Assembly (NCBI GenBank): GCA_025360105.1
Contig: JANYCT010000057.1
Span: forward strand, 62,001 to 126,000
DNA from: Actinomycetes bacterium
Lineage (GTDB): Bacteria; Actinomycetota; Acidimicrobiia; Acidimicrobiales; Ilumatobacteraceae
Direction: 5' to 3'
Length of the DNA stretch: 64,000 bases
Part shown: one piece after another, positions 24,201 through 33,473 of the stretch
Numbering within the stretch: position 1 is the first letter of the stretch
How the letters are laid out: every line of letters starts with the position of its first letter
The notes under the pieces: model-generated
Databases searched by the model: none
Told to the model about the DNA's origin: nothing
What the model saw: the letters and a program-made list of their open reading frames with translations, nothing else
Program-made: the position numbers and the translations under genes

Positions 24201-26657
24201 ATGACACGACGACACGATCCAGGGCACGACGCGTGCCACGAGGCAGCCCACGGCGCACGGCGCTGGGCTCTCGGCGGGGGCATTGCGGCGATTGCTGCCG
24301 TGAGCCTCGGCTGGTTTGTCGCGCCGGTGCCAGTGGCGGCACGGATCGTGGCCACGACGGTGCCGTTCTCGGTCGTGTCGCCGACGGTCGCCGACAACCC
24401 GACCACCTCGGGCGACGGCCGCATGGTGGTGTTCACCTCCGCGCCGCCCACGGCCGACGGACGCACCAGCAGCGTGTGGCTGAACGACCGCGGTATCGGC
24501 CAACTCGTCGAACTCACCAAACCGAGAGCCGGCATCCGTCTGGGCAACAGCGTACTTCCGGTGATCAGCGCCGATGGTTGCGTCGTCGCGGTCACCACCG
24601 AGATGGCTTTTGACCTTTTTCGCGACGAGGACCGTGGCAGCCGCTGGGATGTCTACCGCGCCATACTTCCCGCCTGCGGTGGCACCCCCAACGATTGGGA
24701 GCTCGTCTCTACCATCACCGGCGTCGATGGTCAGGGCCAGGCACGGGGCGATGTCGATCCGACTCAGCCCATCGCACTCTCGGGTAGCGGCTCCGTCGTT
24801 GCCTACGCCCATCCGTTCAAGTCACTGTCGGGCAACGACGACCCCCTCCATCGACCCACAGCCATTGACGTGGTCGATCTCACCAAGCTGATCGATCAGC
24901 CCGGTCGGTCTACAGCGGCTGCTGGCCTGCCCGCAGAGGCAGCAGGCAACGGTGCGATGTATGTCGGCCAACGCACTCCGGCGTTGTCCGGCGACGGCAA
25001 CATTGTGGTGTTCAGCTCCGACGCGAACTCCAACGAGGCCGTACCCGATTGGGTTCCACCGGCCACTGGTGCCACGACGGCCCCGAGTCAGATATTTGCG
25101 TGGGACCGCGCCGACCCAGACCCGTTCAAGGCTGTCGTACTCGTGTCGAAGGGGGTGCGCGGCGCGGCCAACGCTGGAGCGCTCACACCTGCGGTGTCGG
25201 CAGATGGCCGTCACATCGCCTTCACATCGGCCGCATCCAACTTGGTCAACTCGGCGAGTTTCGCCGCCTGCGGCAGCGCCTGCCCATCGCAGATCTATGC
25301 CGTTGATCGCGACACCGACTCGAACTACATCTTCGATGAAGTCGGTGCAACCGATATCAGTCTCGTCAGCCGGGTGTCCGCCCCCCGCGGTGAGCCAATA
25401 ACAGCGGCGAATGGCATGTCCGCCGCACCCACGATGTCGGCCGACGGCAACACCATTGCCTTCTCAACGCAAGCGTCGAATCTGTTGCAGATACAAACGC
25501 CGGGTGGGGGCGAGGCCAGCGACGGCGACTTGCTCGTGGCCGATCTCGGCACGGGTCAATTACGCCGAGCGTTCGATAGCCCGGCGCCGGCACCCGGTGC
25601 GCATGCGCACCCTCATCTGTCTGCAAACGGGCGCGTGCTTGTCGCCGATTCGCTCGTTGCCGATCGGCTCATCGGCGATCCCACCATCATCGGACGGCGT
25701 GTGGTGTCTGCAACGCTGGCCCCCCATCTCAGCATTGCTGAAGGCGATCTCGGCACGGTCACCGTGGGTGTGCCCGGACCGGAATGGTACGTCAACGTCG
25801 TCAACGACGGTCCCGGCGCTTTCGTGCCCGCCACTGCCACCAGCGACACGCCCGACTTCGCTGTTACGGGTGGCTCGTGTCTCGATCATTCGCCCGTGCC
25901 TGCAGGTAAGAGCTGCTCGGTGTACGTACTGCTCACCCCGTCCGTGAGTGGTCCCATCACCGGCAAACTCACCGTTGCCGAGGCAGGTTTTGGCGCCATC
26001 ACGCTCACGACCCCACTGAAAGGTGCCGGTGGTGAGCCGGCCCTCCAGGCCACGCCCTCCGGCGCCGACTTCGAACGCACGCTCATCGGAGCCACGAGCC
26101 CACCGAGCATCATCATGGTCGCCAACGTCTATGTCGGACCGTCGGTCGTCAGCAGCGTCACGGTCAGCGGAGCGAATCCATTCGACTTTGCGGTCGTGCT
26201 CAATGGCTGCCAGAACGTGCTCAACCTCGGCGAAAGCTGCCCGGTGGTAGTCGCGTTCGCACCAATCGCTTCCGGACGTCGAACGGCGACGATCAACGTC
26301 GGCACTTCCGCGGGTCAGTACACCAGCATCTTCGTCAGCGGCCAGGGTTACTACGCACCGTCGTTGACCACCACCGGAAATGCGCGGCCCGGATCGCGGC
26401 TCGGCATCGGCGGCAGCGGCTTCCCCGCAAACGCCGGGGTACTGATCAGCTGGGGCGATGGCGCCGGTCGTTCCACAATCGCTGCAACCGATGGCGCCGG
26501 TGCCTTCGTCACCACAATGCTCATTCCAAAGGGCGAGCGGGCTGGCACGCGAACCTTGGTGGCTCAGGCAGCAGGCGGCACCATCGCGAGCGTCACGCTC
26601 GACGTGCAACGCACTGCGATCGCTGGGCCGGCATCAGCCTCGTGGCCGCGTCCCTGA
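24201..26657 (+). CDS. Secreted beta-propeller (PD40-like) and choice-of-anchor-D protein
   Basis: The 818-aa protein has an N-terminal signal or anchor (WALGGGIAAIAAVSLGWFVA), then a series of PD40/WD40-like blades with phrases such as SADGRHIAFTSAASNLV, SGDGNIVVFSSDANS and SADGNTIAFSTQASNLL. Two Ig-like choice-of-anchor/Hydin-type modules follow (about 520-630 and 630-725, each with a Cys pair), and an IPT-like tail. No enzyme motif is visible. An extracellular scaffold or binding protein is the best guess. It starts 66 bases after hemD on the same strand. The ATG at MTRRHDPGH is chosen; the track start 15 codons upstream is an ATT- or GTG-type extension without support. Confidence 0.7.
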   Translation: MTRRHDPGHDACHEAAHGARRWALGGGIAAIAAVSLGWFVAPVPVAARIVATTVPFSVVSPTVADNPTTSGDGRMVVFTSAPPTADGRTSSVWLNDRGIGQLVELTKPRAGIRLGNSVLPVISADGCVVAVTTEMAFDLFRDEDRGSRWDVYRAILPACGGTPNDWELVSTITGVDGQGQARGDVDPTQPIALSGSGSVVAYAHPFKSLSGNDDPLHRPTAIDVVDLTKLIDQPGRSTAAAGLPAEAAGNGAMYVGQRTPALSGDGNIVVFSSDANSNEAVPDWVPPATGATTAPSQIFAWDRADPDPFKAVVLVSKGVRGAANAGALTPAVSADGRHIAFTSAASNLVNSASFAACGSACPSQIYAVDRDTDSNYIFDEVGATDISLVSRVSAPRGEPITAANGMSAAPTMSADGNTIAFSTQASNLLQIQTPGGGEASDGDLLVADLGTGQLRRAFDSPAPAPGAHAHPHLSANGRVLVADSLVADRLIGDPTIIGRRVVSATLAPHLSIAEGDLGTVTVGVPGPEWYVNVVNDGPGAFVPATATSDTPDFAVTGGSCLDHSPVPAGKSCSVYVLLTPSVSGPITGKLTVAEAGFGAITLTTPLKGAGGEPALQATPSGADFERTLIGATSPPSIIMVANVYVGPSVVSSVTVSGANPFDFAVVLNGCQNVLNLGESCPVVVAFAPIASGRRTATINVGTSAGQYTSIFVSGQGYYAPSLTTTGNARPGSRLGIGGSGFPANAGVLISWGDGAGRSTIAATDGAGAFVTTMLIPKGERAGTRTLVAQAAGGTIASVTLDVQRTAIAGPASASWPRP

Positions 26658-26670
26658 CGGCTGTCGAGAG

Positions 26671-27891
26671 TCAGCGGTCAGCAAGCGTGCCGCTGAGTAG
26701 CACCGCTGGAACACATGTCCCCGTGGGTGCGTCACCCACACTGGCGCAGGTGAACTGAAAGGTCACCTTGTCACCCGCTGCGAACACGAGTGGACTCACG
26801 AGGGGAAGACTGTCGTTACCGGTGGCATTTTCGAGTCGCCACGGAACGAGCACGGCATCGTTGTTCGACAAGGTCGCCGGACCGGTGTCGAGGTTTGGGT
26901 TCTGCAGCACCACGTCGGTGACGCGCAGCACCTTGCCAGTCGGAACCACATACTGATCGCTGCCCGAGGCGCTGAGCGCAACCTTGACCTCGAGGCGATG
27001 ATTGAACGGCTGGGCACCCGCTGCGCTGTTGTTCACTGGCACCGAATTGTTGGGAGCCAGTGTGGAGTCGGTCGGTGTCTGCTGGCCCGGCAAAGTGGTG
27101 GGGACGACAACCGGAGTCTGACCTTTCATCGCGTCGCGGGCTGCATGTTCTGCCGCTGGCTTGATCAATGCAAACCACGACCCAACAAGCAGACCAACGA
27201 AGGCGACCGCAGCGAACACTTTGCGTCCCAGACGTTCAGGCATCAGCGAGGTCTGCACGAACGTGGCGTTCGCCGTTGCAGTCGGGAAGCCTTGTTGATC
27301 GGCTTCGATGGAGTACGGGAGCGTGCGCGAACCCGATGACCACTGGCGATGCAGCGATTTCAACCGGAGGCGAACGAGGCTCTTGGCCCCGGGTTCCACA
27401 CCCACGGCCGGCGGATCGAAATCACCATCGAGTCGTTGCGTGGTATCGATGAGATGAAGCCTGCAGCTCGCCTGCATGTTGCCGTGGTTCTCGATGAGGA
27501 ACTCGAATGTGGCCCGTCGACGGGCGCGCAGCACCGGTTGCAGTACCTGAATGCGTCGATCGTGAAATGCCCCGATCTGCACGGTGGTCTCGGCAATAGT
27601 CACGTCGTCGGGTTCTTCTTGGGGGATAATTCGTACCGTGAGCGGCGCCGGACCTGCGGCGGTTGATGCCAGCAAAGGTGGTCGCAGCGTCACGGTGATG
27701 ACCTCGTGCGAGCCGCCGAACAGCGTGACCACCGGCGGTGACAGGCGCACCCAGCCGGCCACCAGCCCCGACGGAACGAGGGTGAATGTCTCCGTGTGGT
27801 CGTCGAGGTTGAACAGCGTCAGCGACAGCGTTTCGACCTCGCCCGGCTGAATCTGCACGTCTGTTGCGGAGAACTGAGCTTGAGCCACCAT
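26671..27891 (-). CDS. Membrane-anchored Ig-like domain protein
   Basis: This 406-aa protein has no signal peptide. It begins with two Ig-like/NPCBM-associated-type beta domains (about 1-105 and 105-215: QIQPGEVETLSLTLFNLDD, RATFEFLIENHGNMQASC), then one membrane segment (about 227-245, VFAAVAFVGLLVGSWFAL), a Thr/Pro/Asn linker and a C-terminal exported domain of about 100 residues with two Cys. The order implies cytoplasmic Ig domains with an external C-terminal domain, which is unusual. The family is unknown to me. It lies head-to-head with the HAD gene and convergent with the propeller gene. Confidence 0.6.
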   Translation of the reverse strand: MVAQAQFSATDVQIQPGEVETLSLTLFNLDDHTETFTLVPSGLVAGWVRLSPPVVTLFGGSHEVITVTLRPPLLASTAAGPAPLTVRIIPQEEPDDVTIAETTVQIGAFHDRRIQVLQPVLRARRRATFEFLIENHGNMQASCRLHLIDTTQRLDGDFDPPAVGVEPGAKSLVRLRLKSLHRQWSSGSRTLPYSIEADQQGFPTATANATFVQTSLMPERLGRKVFAAVAFVGLLVGSWFALIKPAAEHAARDAMKGQTPVVVPTTLPGQQTPTDSTLAPNNSVPVNNSAAGAQPFNHRLEVKVALSASGSDQYVVPTGKVLRVTDVVLQNPNLDTGPATLSNNDAVLVPWRLENATGNDSLPLVSPLVFAAGDKVTFQFTCASVGDAPTGTCVPAVLLSGTLADR

Positions 27892-27932
27892 CGTGGGATG
27901 AGGTTAGCGGTTAGCCGGTAGCGTCACCGGTC

Positions 27933-28604
27933 GTGGCAACCCTCGATCTTCCCGACGCGATCGTGTTCGATCTCGACGGAACCATCGTCGACACCGAGAC
28001 GGTGGAGTACCAGTCGATCCGCGCGGTATGGGCCGAGCACGGGGCCGAATACACCATCGCCCATTTCGAGCACGTCATCGGCACCACGTCGGGACCCGAT
28101 TGGGTCGAAGAACTCACCGAGCATCTCGGCCGTCGGGTGGACACCGGCGCTGCGCACGCGCGTCGGCGCGACGTGAAGGTGCGGTTGCTGCAGACCCTCC
28201 GCGCCAGAGTCGGAATCGATGCGCTCATCGAGCGCGCGGCAAGCGCTGGTATCCCGATGGCCGTGGCCTCGAACTCGCCGCTCGACTGGGTGCAGGCGCG
28301 GCTGCACCAACTGGACCTGCAGCACCATCTCAGAGCGCTCATCACCATCGACATTGCGTCCCGACCCAAGCCGCACCCTGCGCCGTATCTCGAGGCGTGC
28401 GCCGCACTCGGCGCCGATCCGGTGCTCTCCATCGCATTCGAGGACAGCGCCACCGGTGTTGCCTCGGCACGGGCAGCGGGTCTCTACACGATTGCCTGCC
28501 CGGGCCCGTTGACGCAGGGCCATGATCTCTCCGCAGCGGATCGCATCATCGGCGCACACACCGAGATCACCCTCGCCGAACTGGGGCGTGCTGTCCGGGC
28601 CTGA
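27933..28604 (+). CDS. HAD-superfamily hydrolase (phosphatase/phosphoglucomutase-like)
   Basis: The 223-aa protein has HAD motif I IVFDLDGTIVDTE, motif II in AVASNSP, the Lys in SRPKPHPAPYLEA and motif IV FEDSATGVASARAAG. The cap is of the helical type 1, as in beta-phosphoglucomutase and phosphoglycolate phosphatase. The substrate cannot be read. The GTG start has TAGCGT 8 nt upstream, suggesting its own promoter. It lies 9 bases before hemB, so hemB and hemL may be transcribed from the same promoter. Confidence 0.87.
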   Translation: MATLDLPDAIVFDLDGTIVDTETVEYQSIRAVWAEHGAEYTIAHFEHVIGTTSGPDWVEELTEHLGRRVDTGAAHARRRDVKVRLLQTLRARVGIDALIERAASAGIPMAVASNSPLDWVQARLHQLDLQHHLRALITIDIASRPKPHPAPYLEACAALGADPVLSIAFEDSATGVASARAAGLYTIACPGPLTQGHDLSAADRIIGAHTEITLAELGRAVRA

Positions 28605-28613
28605 ACCCCTACG

Positions 28614-29633
28614 ATGATCCCCGTGGTTGCCAACTTTCCCACCGCCCGACCCCGCCGCCTTCGACGCACCGCTGCACTGCGCGAACTCGTTGCAGAGACA
28701 CGCCTGTCGGTGAACGATCTCGTCGCCCCGTTGTTCGTGCGCGAAGACATCAGTGCACCGCTTCCGATCACGTCGTTGCCGGGCGTGCTGCAGCACACCG
28801 TCGCCAGCCTCGTGAACGAGGTTGGCGAGTTGGCCGACCTCGGTGTGCGTGCAGTCATTCTGTTCGGTGTGCCATCACAGAAGGACGCCGTGGGCTCGGG
28901 AGCCTACGATCCCGAGGGCATCGTGCAGGTCGCACTGCGCACCTTGCGCGCCGAGTTCGGCGATCGCGTCGTGCTCATGTCCGACCTGTGCGTCGACGAA
29001 TACACCGACCATGGCCACTGCGGTGTGCTCGACGCGAACGGCGAGGTCGACAACGACCTCACGCTCGAGATCTACGCCAAGACCGCCGTCGCCCAGGCCG
29101 ATGCTGGCAGCCGCGTGGTTGCTCCTAGCGGGATGATGGATGGCCAAGTCGGCGCCATCCGCGCTGCGCTCGACGCATCCGGCCACATCGACGTGTCCAT
29201 CCTTGCCTACTCGGCCAAGTACGCGAGCGGTCTCTACGGACCCTTTCGCGATGCGGTCGATGTGCAGATCGCCGATGGCGGTGACCGCAAGGGCTATCAG
29301 CAAGACTGGCGCAATGCCCGTGAGGCGCTCACCGAGGTGGAGGCCGACATCGCCCAGGGTGCTGACATGGTGATGGTCAAGCCGGCGCTTTCGTATCTCG
29401 ACGTGATCGTGGCGGTACGAGCCATGACCAACCTACCCGTAGCTGCGTACCACGTCAGCGGCGAATACGCGATGATCAAGGCCGCAGCAGCGAACGGGTG
29501 GATCGACCACGACGTTGTCGCGCTCGAACAACTCACCGCGATCAAGCGCGCCGGAGCCGACGTGATCCTCACCTACTTCACCCGATGGTTCGCCGAGCGC
29601 TCTGCTGCCACGAAACGAGGGGGCGCATCGTGA
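28614..29633 (+). CDS. hemB: Delta-aminolevulinic acid dehydratase (porphobilinogen synthase)
   Basis: HemB condenses two 5-aminolevulinates into porphobilinogen. The 339-aa protein has RPRRLRRTAALRELV, LFGVP, the metal region DLCVDEYTDHGHCGVL, the catalytic Lys in ILAYSAKYASGLYGPFRDA and a second Lys in MVMVKPALSYLD. In the metal site the order is Cys-x-Asp-x7-Cys, so one of the three zinc cysteines is Asp, a pattern usual in actinobacteria. Its stop overlaps the hemL GTG by 4 bases. The reaction sits between HemL and HemC. Confidence 0.95.
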   Translation: MIPVVANFPTARPRRLRRTAALRELVAETRLSVNDLVAPLFVREDISAPLPITSLPGVLQHTVASLVNEVGELADLGVRAVILFGVPSQKDAVGSGAYDPEGIVQVALRTLRAEFGDRVVLMSDLCVDEYTDHGHCGVLDANGEVDNDLTLEIYAKTAVAQADAGSRVVAPSGMMDGQVGAIRAALDASGHIDVSILAYSAKYASGLYGPFRDAVDVQIADGGDRKGYQQDWRNAREALTEVEADIAQGADMVMVKPALSYLDVIVAVRAMTNLPVAAYHVSGEYAMIKAAAANGWIDHDVVALEQLTAIKRAGADVILTYFTRWFAERSAATKRGGAS

Positions 29634-30976
29634 TCCCGTTCTGCGATCCCTCGACGTGTCCGGCTGCGGGCTGTGTGGCCACGGTGTGCACCGGCGCAGG
29701 TGTGCCATCGAACCGCGAACTCTTCGAGCGTTCGTGTCGGGCGATACCCGGCGGCGTCAACTCCTCGATCCGCGCCTTCACAGCCGTTGGTGGATCGCCC
29801 TACGTGGTGGCGAGGGCGCAGGGACCGTATGTGTTCGACGTCGAAGGCACCCGCTATATCGATCTCGTCCAGAGCTATGGCGCGGTCATCCTCGGGCACG
29901 CCCATCCGGCGATCACGGCAGCGATCAACGCAGCCGCAGCCGACGGCACGTCGTTCGGTGCGCCGACGCCGCGCGAAATGAAGTTGGCCGAAGCCATCGG
30001 CGAACGCGTAGCGAGCTGCGAACGCGTGCGACTGATGAACAGCGGCACCGAGGCTACGAGCACGGCCGTCCGTCTGGCCCGCGGTGTAACGGGCCGTGAC
30101 CTCATCGTCACATTCTCCGGAAACTTTCACGGCGCGACCGATGCACTGCTGGTTGCAGGCGGCAGCGGTGTGGCCACGTTGGGTTTGCCGGGCACGGCGG
30201 GGATTCCCCACGCAACCGTGGCCAATACCATCGTCGCCCCCTACAACGTGGTTCCGCAGCTCGACGAGCACGTCGCTGCCGTGATCGTAGAGCCCGTCGC
30301 CGCAAACATGGGTGTCGTTGCACCGCTTGCCGGCTTCCTCGCCGGATTGCGTGCGGAGTGCGACCGCGTCGGCGCGCTGCTCATCTTCGACGAGGTCATC
30401 ACCGGATTCCGTGTCGGCGCCAGCGGGGCGCAGGGGCTGTTCGATGTGCGTCCGGACCTCACCTGTTTCGGCAAGGTGATCGGCGGTGGACTCCCGATCG
30501 GCGCGGTCGGTGGTCGCGCCGAGATCATGGAGGGGCTCACGCCCATCGGCAAGGTCTTCCATGCCGGCACGCTCGCGGGCAACCCCATTGCCACTGCGGC
30601 GGGTCTGGCTGTGCTCAACGAACTCACCGACGACATCTACCACGAGTTGCGGCGTCGGGCACAACAACTCTCGGAGGTCCTGCTTGATGCCTGCGCATCG
30701 GCAGGGCTGACGGCGCAGTTCCCCGTGACGGGCACGCTCGTGGGCATCTATCTCGGCGACGGGCCACTGCCCACCAACTTCGATGAGGCCAAGACCACCA
30801 ACGAAGCTGCATACGCTGCGCTGTTTCAAGCGGCCCTCAACCAAGGCATTGCGCTCGCTCCGGGCGCCTATGAGGCGCTGTTCGTCGGTCTCGCACACGA
30901 CGACTCCGTGATCGATCAGATTGCGATGGCAGCGCACTCCGCTGCGGTCGCAGCGAAGCGCGCGCTCGACTCCTGA
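29630..30976 (+). CDS. hemL: Glutamate-1-semialdehyde 2,1-aminomutase
   Basis: HemL converts glutamate-1-semialdehyde to 5-aminolevulinate with PLP/PMP. The protein has SCRAIPGGVNSSIRAF, MNSGTEATSTAVRLARG, IVEPVAANMGVV, LIFDEVITGFRVG and the PLP Lys in CFGKVIGGGLPIGAVGG. With the GTG at 29630 it is 448 aa, overlapping the hemB stop (GTGA). This start adds about 25 residues with four Cys spaced exactly five apart (positions 5, 10, 15, 20). An alternative GTG giving VPSNRELFERS would remove them and match the usual N terminus. Confidence 0.94.
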   Translation: MIPFCDPSTCPAAGCVATVCTGAGVPSNRELFERSCRAIPGGVNSSIRAFTAVGGSPYVVARAQGPYVFDVEGTRYIDLVQSYGAVILGHAHPAITAAINAAAADGTSFGAPTPREMKLAEAIGERVASCERVRLMNSGTEATSTAVRLARGVTGRDLIVTFSGNFHGATDALLVAGGSGVATLGLPGTAGIPHATVANTIVAPYNVVPQLDEHVAAVIVEPVAANMGVVAPLAGFLAGLRAECDRVGALLIFDEVITGFRVGASGAQGLFDVRPDLTCFGKVIGGGLPIGAVGGRAEIMEGLTPIGKVFHAGTLAGNPIATAAGLAVLNELTDDIYHELRRRAQQLSEVLLDACASAGLTAQFPVTGTLVGIYLGDGPLPTNFDEAKTTNEAAYAALFQAALNQGIALAPGAYEALFVGLAHDDSVIDQIAMAAHSAAVAAKRALDS

Positions 30977-31028
30977 GTCCCTGTCTGCTGACACAACATC
31001 TCCATTGCGCTGACCTACGCTCAGTGCG

Positions 31029-31634
31029 ATGCGGCAGTTCTTCTCATGGCGAATTTGGGCTGCCTGTGTTGTCCTCGTCGGGCTTGCGTTGCTGATCAAG
31101 ACATCGCTGTCCACGACGGCGGTTTCTGACGGCGCCTCTCCAGAGAACGCAACGCACATGATCGATTTCATCTCCGTGGCGTTTCAGGTGCAGCCGTCGC
31201 CAGACTTCTCGATCACCGATGGTCTGACGACCGGTACCGCGGACGTGGTGATCGATGGAAATCGCACGATGCACATCGTTGCGGGCACGCCTGGCTCGGT
31301 CGAGTGTCCCGATGCCACCCAGATCGGCCGATGCGTTGTGCTCGCCGACCTGCTCGGCGACGCGGTGGTGTGGTTCGCGATCGTGCCGGTCGAGCCCGGC
31401 CCAAAGATATCGGCGCCTCCTATCGCCGCACTGATGAGAAACGGTGTGGTCCGCCTGACCAACGGCTGGCTCGTGAGAACGGCAACCACCGTCGATCGCC
31501 AGTGCACGCAGGAAACCGCGTCGCTGTCAGAGTTCATCAAAAAGCTGGGACCCGAGAGTTCGACGGTGATCGACGTCTCCAAACAACGTGTCACGGCCGT
31601 GCGCTGTGCGGCAGTGAGCACCGCCACGTCGTGA
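31029..31634 (+). CDS. Secreted or membrane-anchored protein of unknown function
   Basis: The 201-aa protein starts with a membrane segment (WAACVVLVGLALLI, residues 10-23) and has an exported domain with four Cys, likely forming disulfides. Phrases include GNRTMHIVAGTPGSVECPD and GDAVVWFAIVPVEPGPK. I do not recognise the family. TACGCT lies 7 nt before the ATG, in line with a leaderless promoter. It follows hemL by 52 bases and is convergent with the renalase-like gene. Confidence 0.65.
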   Translation: MRQFFSWRIWAACVVLVGLALLIKTSLSTTAVSDGASPENATHMIDFISVAFQVQPSPDFSITDGLTTGTADVVIDGNRTMHIVAGTPGSVECPDATQIGRCVVLADLLGDAVVWFAIVPVEPGPKISAPPIAALMRNGVVRLTNGWLVRTATTVDRQCTQETASLSEFIKKLGPESSTVIDVSKQRVTAVRCAAVSTATS

Positions 31635-31651
31635 CTCCGGCCACGATGCAC

Positions 31652-32614
31652 TCACGACGCGATGAGCGCTCGCGCGGCCGCGATGCCCGACAGCGCTGCG
31701 CCCTCTACCCGCGGTCCGGCGAAGGCGTCGCCCGCTAACACCAGCGGCCCGGCTGCCTCGGCGGCGACCCAGCACGACTCAGGCCACAGCGTTCGCGGCG
31801 TTGCGAAACGCCACTTCTTGAGCTGCGACTCGGAAATGAAAGCACCGCCGACGTAGTGCGCGGCCGCATCGCGTAGTGCCTGCATCAGGGCATCGGGAGG
31901 ATCATTCCAATGGGCATCAGACCATGCCGCGTTGGCGTGCACCGTGAGCGCAGGCGCATCGCTGATGCCCTTGCGCTGGTTGTCGGCGACAAAACTCAAC
32001 ACCTCGGTCGGATTGTTCAGGCCCCCCGGCTCGGGAACCGAGGGCGGGGAATCGAGTGTCATCAACAGCGCAATCGTTTTGTCGTACTCGGTTCGCACGA
32101 GTTCCTCCGGCAGCGCCACCTCCGCCGAGACCAACAATGAATACGACTGGGGAAGCGGACACGTGACCACCAGCGCGTCGGCGGGAATCGATGTGCCATC
32201 GTCGAGAGCCACATCCCATGCGGCTCCGCTCGCGGCATTGCCGGGCCGAATCGCAAACACGAGTGTCCCACAGCGCACATCGAGACCGAGCGCAATGGCC
32301 TTTGCCCAGGCATTCATCCCACCGCGAGCCGCGAAGCGCGCGTGGCCATCTCCGACTTCGGAAAAGCCGCGACACCATTCGTACACGTGGCCGGAGTCGA
32401 GGTGTGGCTGCACGAACGCCGCAAACGCATCGGTACGAACGGTGAAGAATTGCGCGCCATGATCGAGCCGCGCGAGTCCGATGCGTCGAGTTGCCAGTCG
32501 GCCACCAGGTGAACGACCCTTGTCGAGGGCGGTGACGGCGTGGCCGGCATCAACGAGTTCTCGTGCAGCGGCAAGCCCGGCAAGCCCAGCACCAATGACG
32601 ACGACGCGTGCCAT
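31652..32614 (-). CDS. FAD-dependent amine oxidase / renalase-like oxidoreductase
   Basis: The 320-aa flavoprotein begins with a dinucleotide-binding motif (VVVIGAGLAGLAAARELVDAGHAVTALDKG) and GGRLATRR, and ends with the FAD motif LVLAGDAFAGPRVEGAALSG. DHGAQFFTVR is typical of the renalase-like group of NAD(P)/FAD proteins. Members oxidise NAD(P)H isomers or amines, or their substrate is unknown. It is the last of a tight minus-strand run (epimerase, acyltransferase-like, alpha/beta hydrolase, this gene) with only 3 bases before it. Confidence 0.85.
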   Translation of the reverse strand: MARVVVIGAGLAGLAAARELVDAGHAVTALDKGRSPGGRLATRRIGLARLDHGAQFFTVRTDAFAAFVQPHLDSGHVYEWCRGFSEVGDGHARFAARGGMNAWAKAIALGLDVRCGTLVFAIRPGNAASGAAWDVALDDGTSIPADALVVTCPLPQSYSLLVSAEVALPEELVRTEYDKTIALLMTLDSPPSVPEPGGLNNPTEVLSFVADNQRKGISDAPALTVHANAAWSDAHWNDPPDALMQALRDAAAHYVGGAFISESQLKKWRFATPRTLWPESCWVAAEAAGPLVLAGDAFAGPRVEGAALSGIAAARALIAS

Positions 32615-32617
32615 GGA

Positions 32618-33469
32618 TCAAGAAGCGAGCGCTGCGTCAGCCGCCGGGACCGCAGCCTGTTCGGCACGGACGCACCGATCGAGGAAATCGAGGAATACAC
32701 GATTGAACGTGGCGGCATGCTCGACCATGAAGCCGTGCGCCGCACCGGAGATGACAGCAAGCTCCGCGGTCGGAATGCGTTCGGCCAATTCCTCGGAATC
32801 GCCGCGCGGCGTCAGGATGTCCTGATTGCCCACCATCACCAACGTCGGCATGGTGAATGAGCCGAGCTCGGAAGCCATCGATTCGTCGGTGGCTAAAATG
32901 GCACGGACCTGCGCGACAAACGCATGGGTCGGGCGGCCGAATGCCATAGGGCCGAGCCAGCCGAACATCGGCCAGACCCGCCGAAACGAACGCGGGCCGA
33001 TAACCCAGCGCGCGGCTTCGTTCGCCATTGCTCCCATCCCCCGCTCACTGGCGGCGGTAGCCCAGCTGTTCAACAGCTCGCGCCTCCATGGATGGTTGCG
33101 GCAGGCGGTACACGCCAAGGTGAGTGAGCGAACTCGCTCTGGGTACTTGAGTGCGATGATTTGACTGATTGCCCCACCCATCGACGCGCCGATCACGTGG
33201 GCGGATTCCACCCCGGCGTGATCCAACACGGTCATGGCATCGTCGGCCATTTGCTCGAGCGAGTACGTGCCGAAGGGCTTGTCGCTGCGGCCCGCGCCAC
33301 GGTTGTCGAGCGCAATGGTGCGATATCGAGGTGCCAGCGCGAGGCGTTGCAGGTCCCATCCGTGCTTGTCGGCACCGAGTCCCTGCACCAGCAACACCGG
33401 TGGGCCATTGCGGCGGCCAACGGCCTCGTAGTGCAGCCGAATACCGTCGGTCGCTCGCGCGTATGTCAT
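32618..33469 (-). CDS. Alpha/beta hydrolase
   Basis: The 283-aa protein has HGW in the oxyanion region (LLVQGLGADKHGW), DNRGAGRSD, the nucleophile elbow GASMGG, the acid in VGNQDILTP and the His in SGAAHGFMVEHA. It resembles 3-oxoadipate enol-lactonase or epoxide hydrolase relatives, but the substrate is unknown. The ORF track starts 53 codons early; the ATG at MTYARATDGI lies 4 bases after the stop of the acyltransferase-like gene. It belongs to the four-gene run 35191 to 31652. Confidence 0.85.
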   Translation of the reverse strand: MTYARATDGIRLHYEAVGRRNGPPVLLVQGLGADKHGWDLQRLALAPRYRTIALDNRGAGRSDKPFGTYSLEQMADDAMTVLDHAGVESAHVIGASMGGAISQIIALKYPERVRSLTLACTACRNHPWRRELLNSWATAASERGMGAMANEAARWVIGPRSFRRVWPMFGWLGPMAFGRPTHAFVAQVRAILATDESMASELGSFTMPTLVMVGNQDILTPRGDSEELAERIPTAELAVISGAAHGFMVEHAATFNRVFLDFLDRCVRAEQAAVPAADAALAS

Positions 33470-33473
33470 GTGA

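Noticed and set aside
29573-31171. 532-aa minus-strand ORF
   Set aside because: It is antisense to hemL, which has unmistakable aminomutase motifs.
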